The position numbers were made by a program, and so were the translations under genes. Under the pieces are notes generated by a model. It worked only from the letters and a program-made list of their open reading frames with translations. It was not told where the DNA came from and did no database searches. This document shows, piece by piece, positions 8,352 to 16,564 of a stretch of DNA of 36,323 nt (position 1 is the first letter of the stretch; every line of letters starts with the position of its first letter). Source of the stretch: Alphaproteobacteria bacterium (GTDB lineage Bacteria; Pseudomonadota; Alphaproteobacteria; Rs-D84); assembly GCA_017522445.1 (NCBI GenBank), contig JAFWZK010000012.1, positions 1 to 36,323 on the forward strand. The letters run 5' to 3'.

Positions 8352-10430
8352 TTAATCTTCCAAGAAACTGCGAAGTTTGCGTGCACGCGATGGATGCTTT
8401 AACTTATTCAGTGCCTTTTGTTCAATCTGACGAATACGCTCGCGGGTTACGCCGATGTATTCACCAACCTCTTCCAGGGTGCTGGTTTTATTACGGCTTA
8501 GCCCAAAGCGACGACGTATTACGGCTTCTTCCTTGGAATCCAGTTCCGCCAGTGCACGCGTGACAATGTCTTTCAGATTTTTTTGTGCAGCTGATGCAAA
8601 TGGATTACGTGCGGTTTCATCTGCAATGATTTCAATACGCGAACTGTCGTCTTCGGTGCCAACGGGGGCCTCTAATGAAATAGGTTTCAGGTTAACCTTC
8701 ATTGCCTTGTGAATCTTGTCAACAGGCAGATATATTATCTTGGACAATTCTTCAGCCGTTGGTTGACGACCGTATTTATGCATAAACTGGCGTGTGGCAC
8801 GCTGAATCTTGTGAATATTATCTATCATATGCACAGGGATTCGAATTGTACGTGCCTGGTCTGCGATACTGCGGGATATACCCTGCTGAATCCAGTTTGT
8901 CGCATAGGTCGAAAATTTGTTCCCCAGGCGATAATCAAATTTGTCCACCGCCTTCATCAGACCAATATTACCATCCTGGACCAGGTCGGAAAAGTCCAAC
9001 CCCAGACCACGGTTGCTGGATTTTTTTGCAAATTTGATAACTAAACGCAGGTTGGCCTCTATCATTTCGCGTTTCGCACGGGCGGCCTCGGCCTGGCCAC
9101 GACGAACCAGTTCCACCACCTTTTTATATTCAGATGTTGGCTGACCTGTTTCGTTTGCAATGGCAGTCAAATCTTCTTGGATTTTCAAGATATCTGCTTC
9201 GTGCTTTTTCGCAAAGTTTGCCCAAGCGGCATCTTTGTGTTTGGTCAGATTTTTTGCCCAATTGCGATTCAATTCATTGCCTGTATATTCGGCCAAAAAG
9301 TCTTCGCGTTTGATTTTGTTGGCCATTGCCAAACGCATCAGTTTTCCTTCGAGTCCCAATAACAACTGATCTCGTTTGGTCAGCTGTTCCAGTATTTCTG
9401 CAATACGATCATCATTCAAGCGAATCTTGCTGACGTGTTCGAATAATTCCAGACGTAATTTAGTGTACTTTTTTTCCAAAGCAACATCAGGCGTGTTCGA
9501 AACCAACAGATTATCCAATCGTTTCGCCTGAAGTTTCTGCATACTGTTAAAGATACGTTTTATTTTGGCAAATAAATCCAAAATAGTCTGCAACAAGGCT
9601 TCTTCCATGACAGGAATTGGAACACCAGATGAACTGCGTGGGGTATCCTTTTTAATACCATCTTCGTCATCTTCCTCGTCTTCATCCTCTTCTTCTTCGG
9701 TTGCGGTAACATCCTGCAGGTCGTCCAAATCATCATCGTCCAGTTCATCGATATGTTCCACACCTTTGGACTTTAATGCCTCGGACAGGGCGGCCAATGA
9801 TTTTTGTTCTGATTCACTGGAATACATTACTTCCAGGTTTATGATATAACGCAGACGAATATCTTCATTTATTAACTGCTGATACCAGTCTAACATGGCC
9901 TTGATGGTCATCGGACTTTCACACAGACCGTAAACCATCAAACGTGATGCCGCCTCGATACGCTGGGCAATGGCAACTTCGCCAGCCGCCGTCAATAACT
10001 GAACTGTACCAATCTGTTTCAAGTACGATTGAACAGAATCCTGAACCCCCAGCACCAAACCGCCAGTCTGACTGCGTTCCAGCTGCTTGGCGTAATGTTC
10101 ATACTCGTCATCGTTGACATCCACCTGCTCGGCATCGGCGTTCAATAAATTACGGGTTTTATCACGTGGCTCGTCATCGTCAGAATCATAATAGCGACTT
10201 AAATCCTGGGGATAATTTTCAGTTTCTAAAATCTCGACCCCTAAATCCTGTTGAAAGAAATCCAGAACTTCTTCGTGTTCTGATTCTGGAACCTCGTCCG
10301 CGTCGGTCGCGGCGGTAAACTCCATGCGGGACATATAACCAATGTCAACCGCGTTCATTGCCAATTTTTGCAGATTTTCCGGCAATGAATCAATTAACAG
10401 TTTTGTTGCTTCGTCCAATTTCTTAGCCAT
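8352..10430 (-). CDS. rpoD: RNA polymerase primary sigma factor RpoD (sigma-70)
   Basis: The housekeeping sigma factor directs RNA polymerase to -35/-10 promoters. The 692-residue protein is slightly longer than typical (about 610-680). Region 1.1-like residues open the protein. An acidic, low-complexity stretch of D/E near residues 225-255 forms part of the non-conserved region between 1.2 and 2.1. Region 2 is intact (DFSDLVQDGNIGLMKAVDKF, then the NKFSTYATNWIQQGISR -10 recognition helix), followed by region 3 and a region 4.2 helix-turn-helix (LEEVGEYIGVTRERIRQIEQ) ending KLKHPSRARKLRSFLED. The start at 10430 has AAAGGG 8 nt upstream. It lies 60 bp after trcR. Its recognition of TTGCAN -35 boxes would fit the promoters listed here, an inference. 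Confidence 0.98.
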   Translation of the reverse strand: MAKKLDEATKLLIDSLPENLQKLAMNAVDIGYMSRMEFTAATDADEVPESEHEEVLDFFQQDLGVEILETENYPQDLSRYYDSDDDEPRDKTRNLLNADAEQVDVNDDEYEHYAKQLERSQTGGLVLGVQDSVQSYLKQIGTVQLLTAAGEVAIAQRIEAASRLMVYGLCESPMTIKAMLDWYQQLINEDIRLRYIINLEVMYSSESEQKSLAALSEALKSKGVEHIDELDDDDLDDLQDVTATEEEEDEDEEDDEDGIKKDTPRSSSGVPIPVMEEALLQTILDLFAKIKRIFNSMQKLQAKRLDNLLVSNTPDVALEKKYTKLRLELFEHVSKIRLNDDRIAEILEQLTKRDQLLLGLEGKLMRLAMANKIKREDFLAEYTGNELNRNWAKNLTKHKDAAWANFAKKHEADILKIQEDLTAIANETGQPTSEYKKVVELVRRGQAEAARAKREMIEANLRLVIKFAKKSSNRGLGLDFSDLVQDGNIGLMKAVDKFDYRLGNKFSTYATNWIQQGISRSIADQARTIRIPVHMIDNIHKIQRATRQFMHKYGRQPTAEELSKIIYLPVDKIHKAMKVNLKPISLEAPVGTEDDSSRIEIIADETARNPFASAAQKNLKDIVTRALAELDSKEEAVIRRRFGLSRNKTSTLEEVGEYIGVTRERIRQIEQKALNKLKHPSRARKLRSFLED

Positions 10431-10490
10431 TAAACGCCCTTTGATAAATTGTGTTATATTATGGTGTATGTCGTATCAAAAAATCTTTTT

Positions 10491-11054
10491 TTATTTTTTC
10501 TTTTTCTTGGGCTTTTTGGGTGCGGCGGCCTTTTTCTCGGCTGCGGCAACGGCCTCGAGAATAGCGGATTCAGATACCAGCCCCAAAACAATTGGACTGA
10601 CCCCGCCCTTTTCCAGTTCATGATACGATGCATGGCTTTTGTTGCGAATAGATGCAACCGTTGGGTTGGTGCTGTGCATCAAACGTGCAATCTGGCCATC
10701 AGATAATATCGGATAGTGTTTTAAAATCCACCAAACACCAAATAAACGATTCTGACGATGAATCTTTGGGGTGTACCCTACACCGCGTTTATTTTGGGCC
10801 TGCTGAGAATCGATAATTTCTGTACGTAATGTTAAACGTGCCGATGGGTCCGCCTCGCACTTAGTGATGTCTTCGCGTGTGATTTGACCACTTAAAATCG
10901 GATTTAATGGTTGAAACTTGTACGATTCTGCATCTGCAATATTTTTAACCTCTAATTCGTGCAGGCCGCAGAAATCCGAGATTTGTTCAAAGGTTAAAGA
11001 TGTGTTTTCAATTAACCACAGTGCAGTTGATTTTGGCATATATGGATAGTTCAT
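10491..11054 (-). CDS. trcR: DUF1013 family cell-cycle transcriptional regulator (TrcR-type)
   Basis: A 187-residue protein of the alphaproteobacteria-specific DUF1013 family, named TrcR in cell-cycle work. The recognisable parts are the N-terminal MPKSTALWLIENTSLTFEQI and CGLHELEVKNIADAE (a sigma-70 region 4-like helix-turn-helix), a DPSARLTL linker, a second HTH with GVWWILKHYPILSDGQIARLMHS and TNPTVASIRN, and an Ala/Lys tail ending in PKKPKKKKK. The ATG at 11054 is chosen over one at 11111 because GAGGAA lies 6 nt upstream and family similarity starts there. It lies upstream of rpoD on the same strand and downstream of the cysS terminator. Family members are considered transcription regulators; the targets here are unknown. 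Confidence 0.88.
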   Translation of the reverse strand: MNYPYMPKSTALWLIENTSLTFEQISDFCGLHELEVKNIADAESYKFQPLNPILSGQITREDITKCEADPSARLTLRTEIIDSQQAQNKRGVGYTPKIHRQNRLFGVWWILKHYPILSDGQIARLMHSTNPTVASIRNKSHASYHELEKGGVSPIVLGLVSESAILEAVAAAEKKAAAPKKPKKKKK

Positions 11055-11120
11055 GGAAATTTCCTCTATTGTTAACGGGGGTAAATATAGCATAAAACGC
11101 CAAAAATTCAAGCCATTAAT

Positions 11121-11151
11121 TCAAAAAAAATTATACCCGGCAATGCCGGGT
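11121..11151 (-). terminator. Rho-independent terminator of cysS
   Basis: On the minus strand ACCCGGC/GCCGGGT (7 bp, 3-nt loop) is followed by ATAATTTTTTTTGA, just beyond the cysS stop codon. Confidence 0.85.
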
Positions 11152-11157
11152 AAGTTT

Positions 11158-12582
11158 TTATGACTTTTTTACTAATTTATAGCCGTCTTTGCCGTCCAGG
11201 ATGGTCCAGCCAGCGGTATCAATTTGGGTACGCAAGGCATCAGCAGTCGCCCAATCTTTGTTCGCCTTGGCAGCAACGCGGGATTCAGCCAGTGCAACGA
11301 TTTCTGCCGGTGCAGTTTCTGATTCCAGTGCGACTAATTTTTTTGCCCGGTCAATAAATTGTAAGCCCAGCAGCCGGTCAACAAATTCAAACAAAGCAAT
11401 TTTTGTAGCGGGGTTCAATTCGCCAGACTTTACAATGTCTTGGACAAAAACCAAAACAGACGACGTTTTCAGATTGTCCGACATCGCAGCCAACATTTTG
11501 TCGTGCCATGTGTTATATGCAGATTCATCGTGCGTGCCGACATCCGATTTTAACAAATCGGCAACACGGCGGACCAAATTCATATATCCATTTGCCGCCG
11601 CATCCATGGTTTCCCAAGAAAATGCCAATTGCGATTGATAATGCCCCATGGCGACAACATAACGATAAACCATCGGATCATAGCCACGTTTACGCAATGC
11701 ATCCATGCCCAGAAATTCGCCTTTGGATTTGGCCATTTTTTCGCCCGATTTATCCAACAGAAAACTGTAATGTAACCAAGTGTTTACCCAAGGTGCACCG
11801 GTAATAGGTTCGCTTTGTGCGATTTCGTTGGCATGGTGTACACGAGACAGGTCTTCGCCGCCAGTGTGGATATCAAAGTGATTGCCCAGTAATTTCATGC
11901 TCATTGCACTGCATTCTGCGTGCCAGCCGGGAAATCCGATGCCCCAAGGGCTGTCCCATTCCATTTGACGTTTGGTTTCGGTCGGGGAAAACTTCCACAG
12001 TGCAAAGTCAGTTGGATTGCGTTTTGCATCATTAAACCCAACACGTGCACCCGCACGATTGCCCGACAATGAACCGCCCGTCAGTGCACCGTATGCAGCA
12101 AATTTGGATGTGTCATAATATATTCCATCGCCAGGAATTTCATAAGTGTAACCCAAGTCTTGCAATTTCTGTACCAGTTCAATTTGTTCGGCAATATAAT
12201 CTGTTGCATGTGGCATAACTGTTGGAGGTAACATGTTCAGGTCGTTAAAATCACGCAGGAATTCACCCTTGTAGAATTTTGCAATATCCCATACGGATTT
12301 GTTTTCACGGGCGGCACCTTTTTCCATTTTGTCTTCGCCAGAATCGTCTTCGTCATTTGTCAGGTGGCCAACGTCTGTGATGTTCATAATGTGGCGTACA
12401 TCATATCCATTTGCCAAAAACATGCGCTTTAAAAAATCGTTGTGCAAAAATGTTCGTAAGTTTCCCAGGTGGGTATAATGATAAACCGTTGGGCCGCATG
12501 AATAAAAACCAACTTTGCCGGGTTCAAGTGGTTTAAATTCTTCCAGTTTGCGTGTCAGTGTATTATATAATCTGATTGTCAT
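11158..12582 (-). CDS. cysS: Cysteinyl-tRNA synthetase
   Basis: CysRS charges tRNA-Cys with cysteine in the cytoplasm. The 474-residue protein is full length. It has SCGPTVYHYTHLGNLRT (zinc ligand Cys and HIGH-type motif with THLGN), GWHAECSAMS (second zinc Cys), DIHTGGEDLSRVHHANEIAQSE (zinc His/Glu, a variant of the usual FPHHENEIAQ) and KMAKSKGEF (KMSKS motif), then a helical anticodon-binding C-terminal domain ending in GWTILDGKDGYKLVKK. The start is preceded by GAAAGGAC. A promoter 125 nt upstream (12714-12743) gives a rather long leader, with a small GCAAAC/GTTTGC hairpin. It is transcribed alone and has its own terminator. Confidence 0.97.
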   Translation of the reverse strand: MTIRLYNTLTRKLEEFKPLEPGKVGFYSCGPTVYHYTHLGNLRTFLHNDFLKRMFLANGYDVRHIMNITDVGHLTNDEDDSGEDKMEKGAARENKSVWDIAKFYKGEFLRDFNDLNMLPPTVMPHATDYIAEQIELVQKLQDLGYTYEIPGDGIYYDTSKFAAYGALTGGSLSGNRAGARVGFNDAKRNPTDFALWKFSPTETKRQMEWDSPWGIGFPGWHAECSAMSMKLLGNHFDIHTGGEDLSRVHHANEIAQSEPITGAPWVNTWLHYSFLLDKSGEKMAKSKGEFLGMDALRKRGYDPMVYRYVVAMGHYQSQLAFSWETMDAAANGYMNLVRRVADLLKSDVGTHDESAYNTWHDKMLAAMSDNLKTSSVLVFVQDIVKSGELNPATKIALFEFVDRLLGLQFIDRAKKLVALESETAPAEIVALAESRVAAKANKDWATADALRTQIDTAGWTILDGKDGYKLVKKS

Positions 12583-12713
12583 TGTGTGTCCTTTCGGTTT
12601 ATTAATATTGGGATTTTAGTAAGTGTGTGTTTGAAATGCAAACGAATTAAGTTTGCGAAAGTGTATTATTATCGACAACAGTAAAAGTTTATAAAACGAA
12701 TTGTCATGCCCTT

Positions 12714-12743
12714 ATTATGGCACGAGAATGCAAGATAAGTCAA
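12714..12743 (-). promoter_or_regulatory. Promoter of cysS
   Basis: A -35 TTGACT (12738-12743), 18-bp spacer and -10 CATAAT (12714-12719) on the minus strand predict a start near 12707 and a leader of about 125 nt. Confidence 0.55.
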
Positions 12744-12750
12744 GAAGCAA

Positions 12751-12804
12751 AAAAATTAAACCCGACAAAAGTCGGGTTGAATTTTTGGCGGAGCGTATAG
12801 GACT
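12751..12804 (-). repeat. 54-bp direct repeat, distal copy: tRNA-Ser(GCT) 3' fragment plus terminator
   Basis: This segment is a perfect 54-bp copy of 12929-12982. It holds the last about 19 nt of tRNA-Ser(GCT), including the acceptor strand and CCA, and the terminator hairpin AACCCGAC/GTCGGGTT that follows the tRNA. The copies are offset by 178 bp. The fragment has no D or anticodon arm, so it is not a tRNA gene. Confidence 0.9.
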
Positions 12805-12928
12805 GTACTCCCCTTCCCGTATAAACGGGCGGGGATACCCCTATCCACTCGTGACGATTTGGGTGCACTACGTTGCCCAAATCTACTTCGTATCGAACCT
12901 TTTACGGTTCTCGTCCTACGTCCACAAC
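12805..12928. other. 124-bp insert between the tRNA-Ser(GCT) 3'-end repeats
   Basis: No credible gene is present. The insert contains several potential hairpins (minus strand GATTTGGGC...GCACCCAAATC, GAACC...GGTTC, CCCGTTTATACGGG, GGGGTATCCCC). Together with the flanking 54-bp repeats it looks like a small mobile or decayed element that inserted at, and duplicated, the tRNA 3' end. The region 12583-12750 upstream holds only the cysS leader and promoter. Confidence 0.5.
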
Positions 12929-12956
12929 AAAAATTAAACCCGACAAAAGTCGGGTT
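12929..12956 (-). terminator. Terminator of tRNA-Ser(GCT), within the proximal 54-bp repeat
   Basis: On the minus strand an 8-bp stem AACCCGAC/GTCGGGTT with a TTTT loop is followed by TAATTTTTG, immediately after the tRNA CCA. The proximal 54-bp repeat copy runs 12929-12982 and includes this hairpin and the tRNA 3' end. Confidence 0.85.
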
Positions 12957-12963
12957 GAATTTT

Positions 12964-13052
12964 TGGCGGAGCGTATAGGACTCGAACCTATGGACCAAAA
13001 AAGCTCGGTCACAGATTAGCAATCTGCTGCATTACCACTCTGCCAACGCTCC
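12964..13052 (-). tRNA. tRNA-Ser(GCT)
   Basis: An 89-nt class II tRNA with acceptor GGAGCG.../CGCTCC, D arm, anticodon loop TTGCTAA with GCT at 13018-13020, a long variable arm (GACCGAGCTTTTTGGTC), a T arm with GGTTCGAGTCC, and encoded CCA. It reads AGC/AGU serine codons. It has its own promoter and terminator, and its 3' end is duplicated 178 bp downstream. Confidence 0.97.
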
Positions 13053-13063
13053 ATGCGTGGGGT

Positions 13064-13092
13064 ATTATATAGAAATTGCTTTCCAAATGCAA
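13064..13092 (-). promoter_or_regulatory. Promoter of tRNA-Ser(GCT)
   Basis: A -35 TTGCAT (13087-13092), 17-bp spacer and perfect -10 TATAAT (13064-13069) on the minus strand end 11 bp before the mature tRNA 5' end. Confidence 0.85.
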
Positions 13093-13107
13093 GTGATAAA
13101 ATTAAGA

Positions 13108-13127
13108 AAATCCCCAGTTGGGGATTT
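13108..13127 (-). terminator. Hairpin after the accDA gene
   Basis: An 8-bp stem AAATCCCC/GGGGATTT with a 4-nt loop lies 2 bp past the stop. The downstream minus-strand sequence TCTTAATTTT is moderately T-rich. Confidence 0.65.
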
Positions 13128-13129
13128 GT

Positions 13130-14875
13130 TTAGTGTTCTTCACCAATGTGTTCGGGTTGGTATATCTCGACATCACGGGTCATGGCCAAGAATTTGTCCA
13201 TGCGACGCCCTGGCAGTTCTGATACAGGTATTTCCATCAGTTCACGAATATGCCTGGTAACAGATGTCGCCAACAGTTCCATGGTTGTTTGCCAATCCGT
13301 ATGTGCACCACCCGCAGGTTCGTGTATAACCTCGTCTACGATGTTCAAATTCGCCATGTCGCGGGCCGTTAGTTTCATTGCTGTGCTGGCAACTGCCTTG
13401 AATTTATTATCACGCCACAAAATACTGGCACACGATTCTGGGGCAATCACAGAATATATCGCGTTTTCTAACATCAAAACACGGTCGCCCGTACCAATCG
13501 CAATCGCACCACCAGAACCACCCTGCCCCACGTTAACGGCGATATATGGGGTTTTGATAGACAAACCGGTCGCAATAGACGATGCAACCGCCTGGGATTG
13601 ACCACGCTCTTCACCTTCGCGACCGGCAAAGGCCCCCGCCGTGTCAAACAGCGATATCAATGGCAATTCAAACTTTTCTGCCAGACGCATCATGCGTTGG
13701 GCTTTGCGATAACCGTCGGGATTGGGCATGCCAAAACGATGCTTTTGCCGGGTTTCAATGCTGCGCCCCTGTTCCTGGCCAATAATTACAGATGGGATGC
13801 CACGCCAAAATCCAATGCCAGATGCCATGGCCGCATCTTCGGCATATAAACGGTCGCCCGCCAGGTATGTCCAATCGTCAACAATGCCGTTGATATAATC
13901 CAGAAAATGTGGACGATTTTCGTTGCGGGCCAATAACACCTTGTCATAGGCATCGCTTTCGCCCATGCCGCGAATCTTTTTCGATGCGTCATGCGGCGGT
14001 GTTGATACGTTAATTTGCTTTGGCGTGCGTTCCTGTTTGGTCAAGACCGCCAATATTCGCGCAATCGTATCGTGCAAATCGCCACGGGCAACAACCATGT
14101 CAACCATTCCATGTTCGTACAGATAATCCGCCGTTTGGAAATTCGATGGCAACTTCTCGCGGATGTTTTGTTCAATAACGCGGCGACCCGCAAAACCTAT
14201 GCGAGCCCCCTTTTCTGCAATGTTTATGTCGCCCAACATTGCAAATGATGCCGTCACACCGCCAAATGTAGGGTCGGTCAATAAAACAATATAGGGTATA
14301 CCATTTGCGTGCAATTTATTTACAGCAGCCGTCGTGCGTGCCATTTGCATTAGTGATAAAATATTTTCCTGCATACGGGCACCACCACTGGACGTAACCA
14401 TAATAAACGGACGACGGGTCGCAATCGCGTGTTCCATAGCCGCAACAATGGCATCGCCCGCCGCACGCCCCATAGACCCCATCATAAATAAACCATTTAA
14501 TACACAAACAGTTGTTGGAATGCCGCCAATCGTTCCGTCCGCAGTCGATACGGCGTCGTAACAGCCCGTTTCAGAACGTGCATCTGCCAATCTGTCCAAA
14601 TATGGAACACGATCTGAAAAACTTAACGGATCGTCAGATACACTGGGTGGTGTCAGACGCTCCCACAGATTATCATCAAACAGTAAATCAAATCGCTGCT
14701 TTGGAGTCATGATAAATGCACGACCACAACTGGGACAAATATATTTATTTCCCTTGTAATCTTTATAGTAAACCAATTTGCCGCATGATTCACACTTAAT
14801 CCACATCAGACGACGAACGCGTTCGTAACGTTCCCGATTGCGATTTTTTATGCCAGACCTTTTACCAAATAGCAT
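13130..14875 (-). CDS. accDA: Fused acetyl-CoA carboxylase carboxyltransferase beta-alpha (AccD-AccA)
   Basis: One 581-residue chain carries both halves of the acetyl-CoA carboxylase carboxyltransferase, which moves the carboxyl group from biotin to acetyl-CoA to make malonyl-CoA for fatty acid synthesis. Residues 24-50 form the AccD zinc ribbon (C28, C31, C47, C50), followed by the beta crotonase-fold domain (VTSSGGARMQENILSLMQM, DPTFGGVTASFAMLGDI, AGRRVIEQ). From about residue 300 the AccA domain follows (AYDKVLLARNENRPHFLDYI, FGMPNPDGYRKAQRMM, FDTAGAFAGREGEERGQ, GQGGSGGAIAIGTGDRVLML, APESCASILW). The short N-terminal helical segment usual in free AccA is missing at the junction. In most proteobacteria accA and accD are separate, so the fusion is notable. 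It starts 2 bp after the ihfB-like gene, in one operon. Confidence 0.95.
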   Translation of the reverse strand: MLFGKRSGIKNRNRERYERVRRLMWIKCESCGKLVYYKDYKGNKYICPSCGRAFIMTPKQRFDLLFDDNLWERLTPPSVSDDPLSFSDRVPYLDRLADARSETGCYDAVSTADGTIGGIPTTVCVLNGLFMMGSMGRAAGDAIVAAMEHAIATRRPFIMVTSSGGARMQENILSLMQMARTTAAVNKLHANGIPYIVLLTDPTFGGVTASFAMLGDINIAEKGARIGFAGRRVIEQNIREKLPSNFQTADYLYEHGMVDMVVARGDLHDTIARILAVLTKQERTPKQINVSTPPHDASKKIRGMGESDAYDKVLLARNENRPHFLDYINGIVDDWTYLAGDRLYAEDAAMASGIGFWRGIPSVIIGQEQGRSIETRQKHRFGMPNPDGYRKAQRMMRLAEKFELPLISLFDTAGAFAGREGEERGQSQAVASSIATGLSIKTPYIAVNVGQGGSGGAIAIGTGDRVLMLENAIYSVIAPESCASILWRDNKFKAVASTAMKLTARDMANLNIVDEVIHEPAGGAHTDWQTTMELLATSVTRHIRELMEIPVSELPGRRMDKFLAMTRDVEIYQPEHIGEEH

Positions 14876-14877
14876 AA

Positions 14878-15159
14878 TTATTTCTCGTTCATTTTTTTGG
14901 TTAATTCACGACTGGGTTTGAATAAAATAGTTGTGCTGGCCGGCAATGGCATAGGTTTGCCAGTGCAAGGATTATAGCCAACCTTGGTCGCACGGGCACG
15001 TGGCTGAAATGTGCCAAAGCCACGAATCTCGATTCTGTCACCGTTGGCAACAGACTCAATCATATGTTCCGAGACCGTGTCCAATATCGCAGCAGCATCC
15101 GTTGACCGCATGTGTTTAAATTTTACCTGAATAGAACGTACTATGTCTGAGCGTTTCAT
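14878..15159 (-). CDS. HU/IHF family DNA-bending protein, IHF-beta-like
   Basis: A 93-residue histone-like protein. KRSDIVRSIQ opens the dimerisation helices. GDRIEIRGFGTFQPRARA matches the IHF-beta body (ERIEIRGFGSF), and YNPCTGKPMPLPASTTILFKPSREL matches the arm plus C-terminal helix, including the NP..G intercalating tip (GYNPCTGK). That motif and the RIEIRGFGTF strand favour IhfB over HU, but subunit type cannot be settled by eye. The ATG at 15159 has AGGATAAG just upstream, better than an ATG eight codons earlier. It precedes accDA by 2 bp, so the two are co-transcribed. A TATAAT at 15196-15201 (minus strand) could be its -10 box, though no good -35 is visible. Confidence 0.9.
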   Translation of the reverse strand: MKRSDIVRSIQVKFKHMRSTDAAAILDTVSEHMIESVANGDRIEIRGFGTFQPRARATKVGYNPCTGKPMPLPASTTILFKPSRELTKKMNEK

Positions 15160-15309
15160 TTTTCTTATCCTTTGTTCTTGCACCTTATTATGATTATTAT
15201 AACGATATTTATCAAGAATAAAGTTTCTTGTTTAATACGAATACGTTCCTGTGCCGATTTTTTAGCAAAAATGATAATCTGAATAGCGTAAGCAAGCAGG
15301 AGTCTTTGT

Positions 15310-16011
15310 ATGGAACAACTAAATAATGAACACGATTTTATACCGCGGATGCCACTGATTGGTGATATTGCACCCCAGTTTTATGCAAACACAACAAATG
15401 GTAAAATTAACTTTCCAAATGACCTGGCAGGACATTGGATTGTGTTCTTTTCGCACCCATCAGACTTTACCCCAGTTTGCACAACCGAGTTTGTTGCGTT
15501 TCAAAATAAAATTGCGGATTTTGCAGAAATAAATACTGTGCTGGTCGGGCTGTCCGTTGGTGCAAATGCGTCGCACCTGGCGTGGATTGATGTAATTGCA
15601 AAAATGAAAAATGGTGTACAGATAACCTTTCCTTTGATAGATGATTTAAGTATGAATGTTGCAAAAAAATACGGAATGATTCACCCAGGTGCATCCGATA
15701 CCAATGCCGTTCGCGCTGTGTTTATAATAGACCCCAGTGCAATAATTCGTACAATTTTATACTATCCGCCTGTGTTGGGGCGAAATATCGATGAAATATA
15801 TCGTGCAGTTGTGGCACTGCAAACAGCAAGTGTATTTGGTGTTGCCACACCCGCTGATTGGACACCAGGGGAAAATGTGCTGACCCCTGCCCCCACCCAG
15901 GTCAAGCAATTATGGAAACACGATAAAAAAACACCATGGTTTTTGAACTATAAAAAGTTGAGCAAAGATGATATTTATCGCAAAATCAGAAAACAAAAAT
16001 CTGGGAAATAA
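15310..16011 (+). CDS. 1-Cys peroxiredoxin (Prx6-type)
   Basis: A thiol peroxidase that reduces H2O2 and organic peroxides. The 233-residue length and C-terminal extension fit the Prx6/AhpC-TSA subgroup. The peroxidatic cysteine is Cys57 in HPSDFTPVCTTEF, with the Thr (T54) and the downstream Arg (AVRAVFIIDP) of the active site. I see no other cysteine in the chain, which makes it a true 1-Cys enzyme needing an external reductant. The start at 15310 has AGGAG 8 nt upstream. It is divergent from the ihfB operon and convergent with the alkyltransferase-like gene. Confidence 0.93.
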   Translation: MEQLNNEHDFIPRMPLIGDIAPQFYANTTNGKINFPNDLAGHWIVFFSHPSDFTPVCTTEFVAFQNKIADFAEINTVLVGLSVGANASHLAWIDVIAKMKNGVQITFPLIDDLSMNVAKKYGMIHPGASDTNAVRAVFIIDPSAIIRTILYYPPVLGRNIDEIYRAVVALQTASVFGVATPADWTPGENVLTPAPTQVKQLWKHDKKTPWFLNYKKLSKDDIYRKIRKQKSGK

Positions 16012-16046
16012 CAACCCAGGACAAAATAATGTGGTCAAATTCTGGT

Positions 16047-16391
16047 TCAAAATACCAGCGGAAAATCACGTATGTCAACAGGTGCAGAATCACGTTCGGG
16101 GTCCCATTGAAAATCGGACATGATAACATGCCTTTGACGGTCAAACCGCACACCTTCGGATTTCAAAGCACGGTATTGTTCGGCCGCCATGCCAGAACAC
16201 AAGGAACCGTCTTTGAACACAACACGATGCCACGGCAGGTGCCAGGATGCCCGATTATTAGACGCATAACCGACAAAGCGCGCCATGCGTGGGCGACCAA
16301 TCATTGCCGCAATTTGACCAAATGTCGCCACACGACCATGCGGAATACGGGCGACAGTATCATATACTTTTTCGTTGAATGTTTTCTCCAT
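16047..16391 (-). CDS. Alkyltransferase-like protein (ATL; PWHR variant of MGMT)
   Basis: A 114-residue protein with only the DNA-binding domain of O6-alkylguanine-DNA alkyltransferases: VYDTVARIPHGRVATFGQIAAMIGRPRMARFVGYA includes the wing/arginine-finger region. The active-site motif, normally PCHRV, reads PWHRVV with Trp54 in place of the acceptor Cys. This is the hallmark of ATL proteins (E. coli YbaZ type), which bind O6-alkylguanine lesions and hand them to nucleotide excision repair instead of repairing them. A tail of about 35 residues (RFDRQRHVIMSDFQWDPERD) has no clear family match. A Shine-Dalgarno is poor (AAGGT almost touches the ATG). The gene converges on the peroxiredoxin gene. 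Confidence 0.88.
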   Translation of the reverse strand: MEKTFNEKVYDTVARIPHGRVATFGQIAAMIGRPRMARFVGYASNNRASWHLPWHRVVFKDGSLCSGMAAEQYRALKSEGVRFDRQRHVIMSDFQWDPERDSAPVDIRDFPLVF

Positions 16392-16435
16392 ACCTTAATG
16401 CTAGCATATACAATGAAAAAGTCAAATATTTGGAC

Positions 16436-16464
16436 TTGCAATATAATCCCAATGTGGTTATAAT
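16436..16464 (+). promoter_or_regulatory. Promoter of tRNA-Ser(CGA)
   Basis: TTGCAA (16436-16441), 17-bp spacer and TATAAT (16459-16464), placed 9 bp before the tRNA 5' end. Confidence 0.85.
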
Positions 16465-16473
16465 GGCGGGCAC

Positions 16474-16564
16474 GGAGACGTGGCAGAGCGGTTGAATGCG
16501 CGCGACTCGAAATCGTGTATACGGCAACCCCGTATCAAGGGTTCAAATCCCTTCGTCTCCGCCA
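16474..16564 (+). tRNA. tRNA-Ser(CGA)
   Basis: A 91-nt class II tRNA: acceptor GGAGACG/CGTCTCC, anticodon loop CTCGAAA with CGA at 16508-16510, long variable arm (TATACGGCAACCCCGTAT), T arm GGGTTCAAATCCC, encoded CCA. It reads UCG serine codons. A diverged copy of its 3' portion lies about 400 bp downstream. Confidence 0.97.

Noticed and set aside
12583-12713. T-box or riboswitch in the long cysS leader
   Set aside because: Only a small GCAAAC/GTTTGC hairpin is visible, with no specifier loop or T-box sequence; T-boxes are not expected in this lineage.
12701-12937. Open frame of 78 codons across the tRNA-Ser duplication
   Set aside because: It runs through the cysS promoter, terminator and repeat; no Shine-Dalgarno or family similarity.
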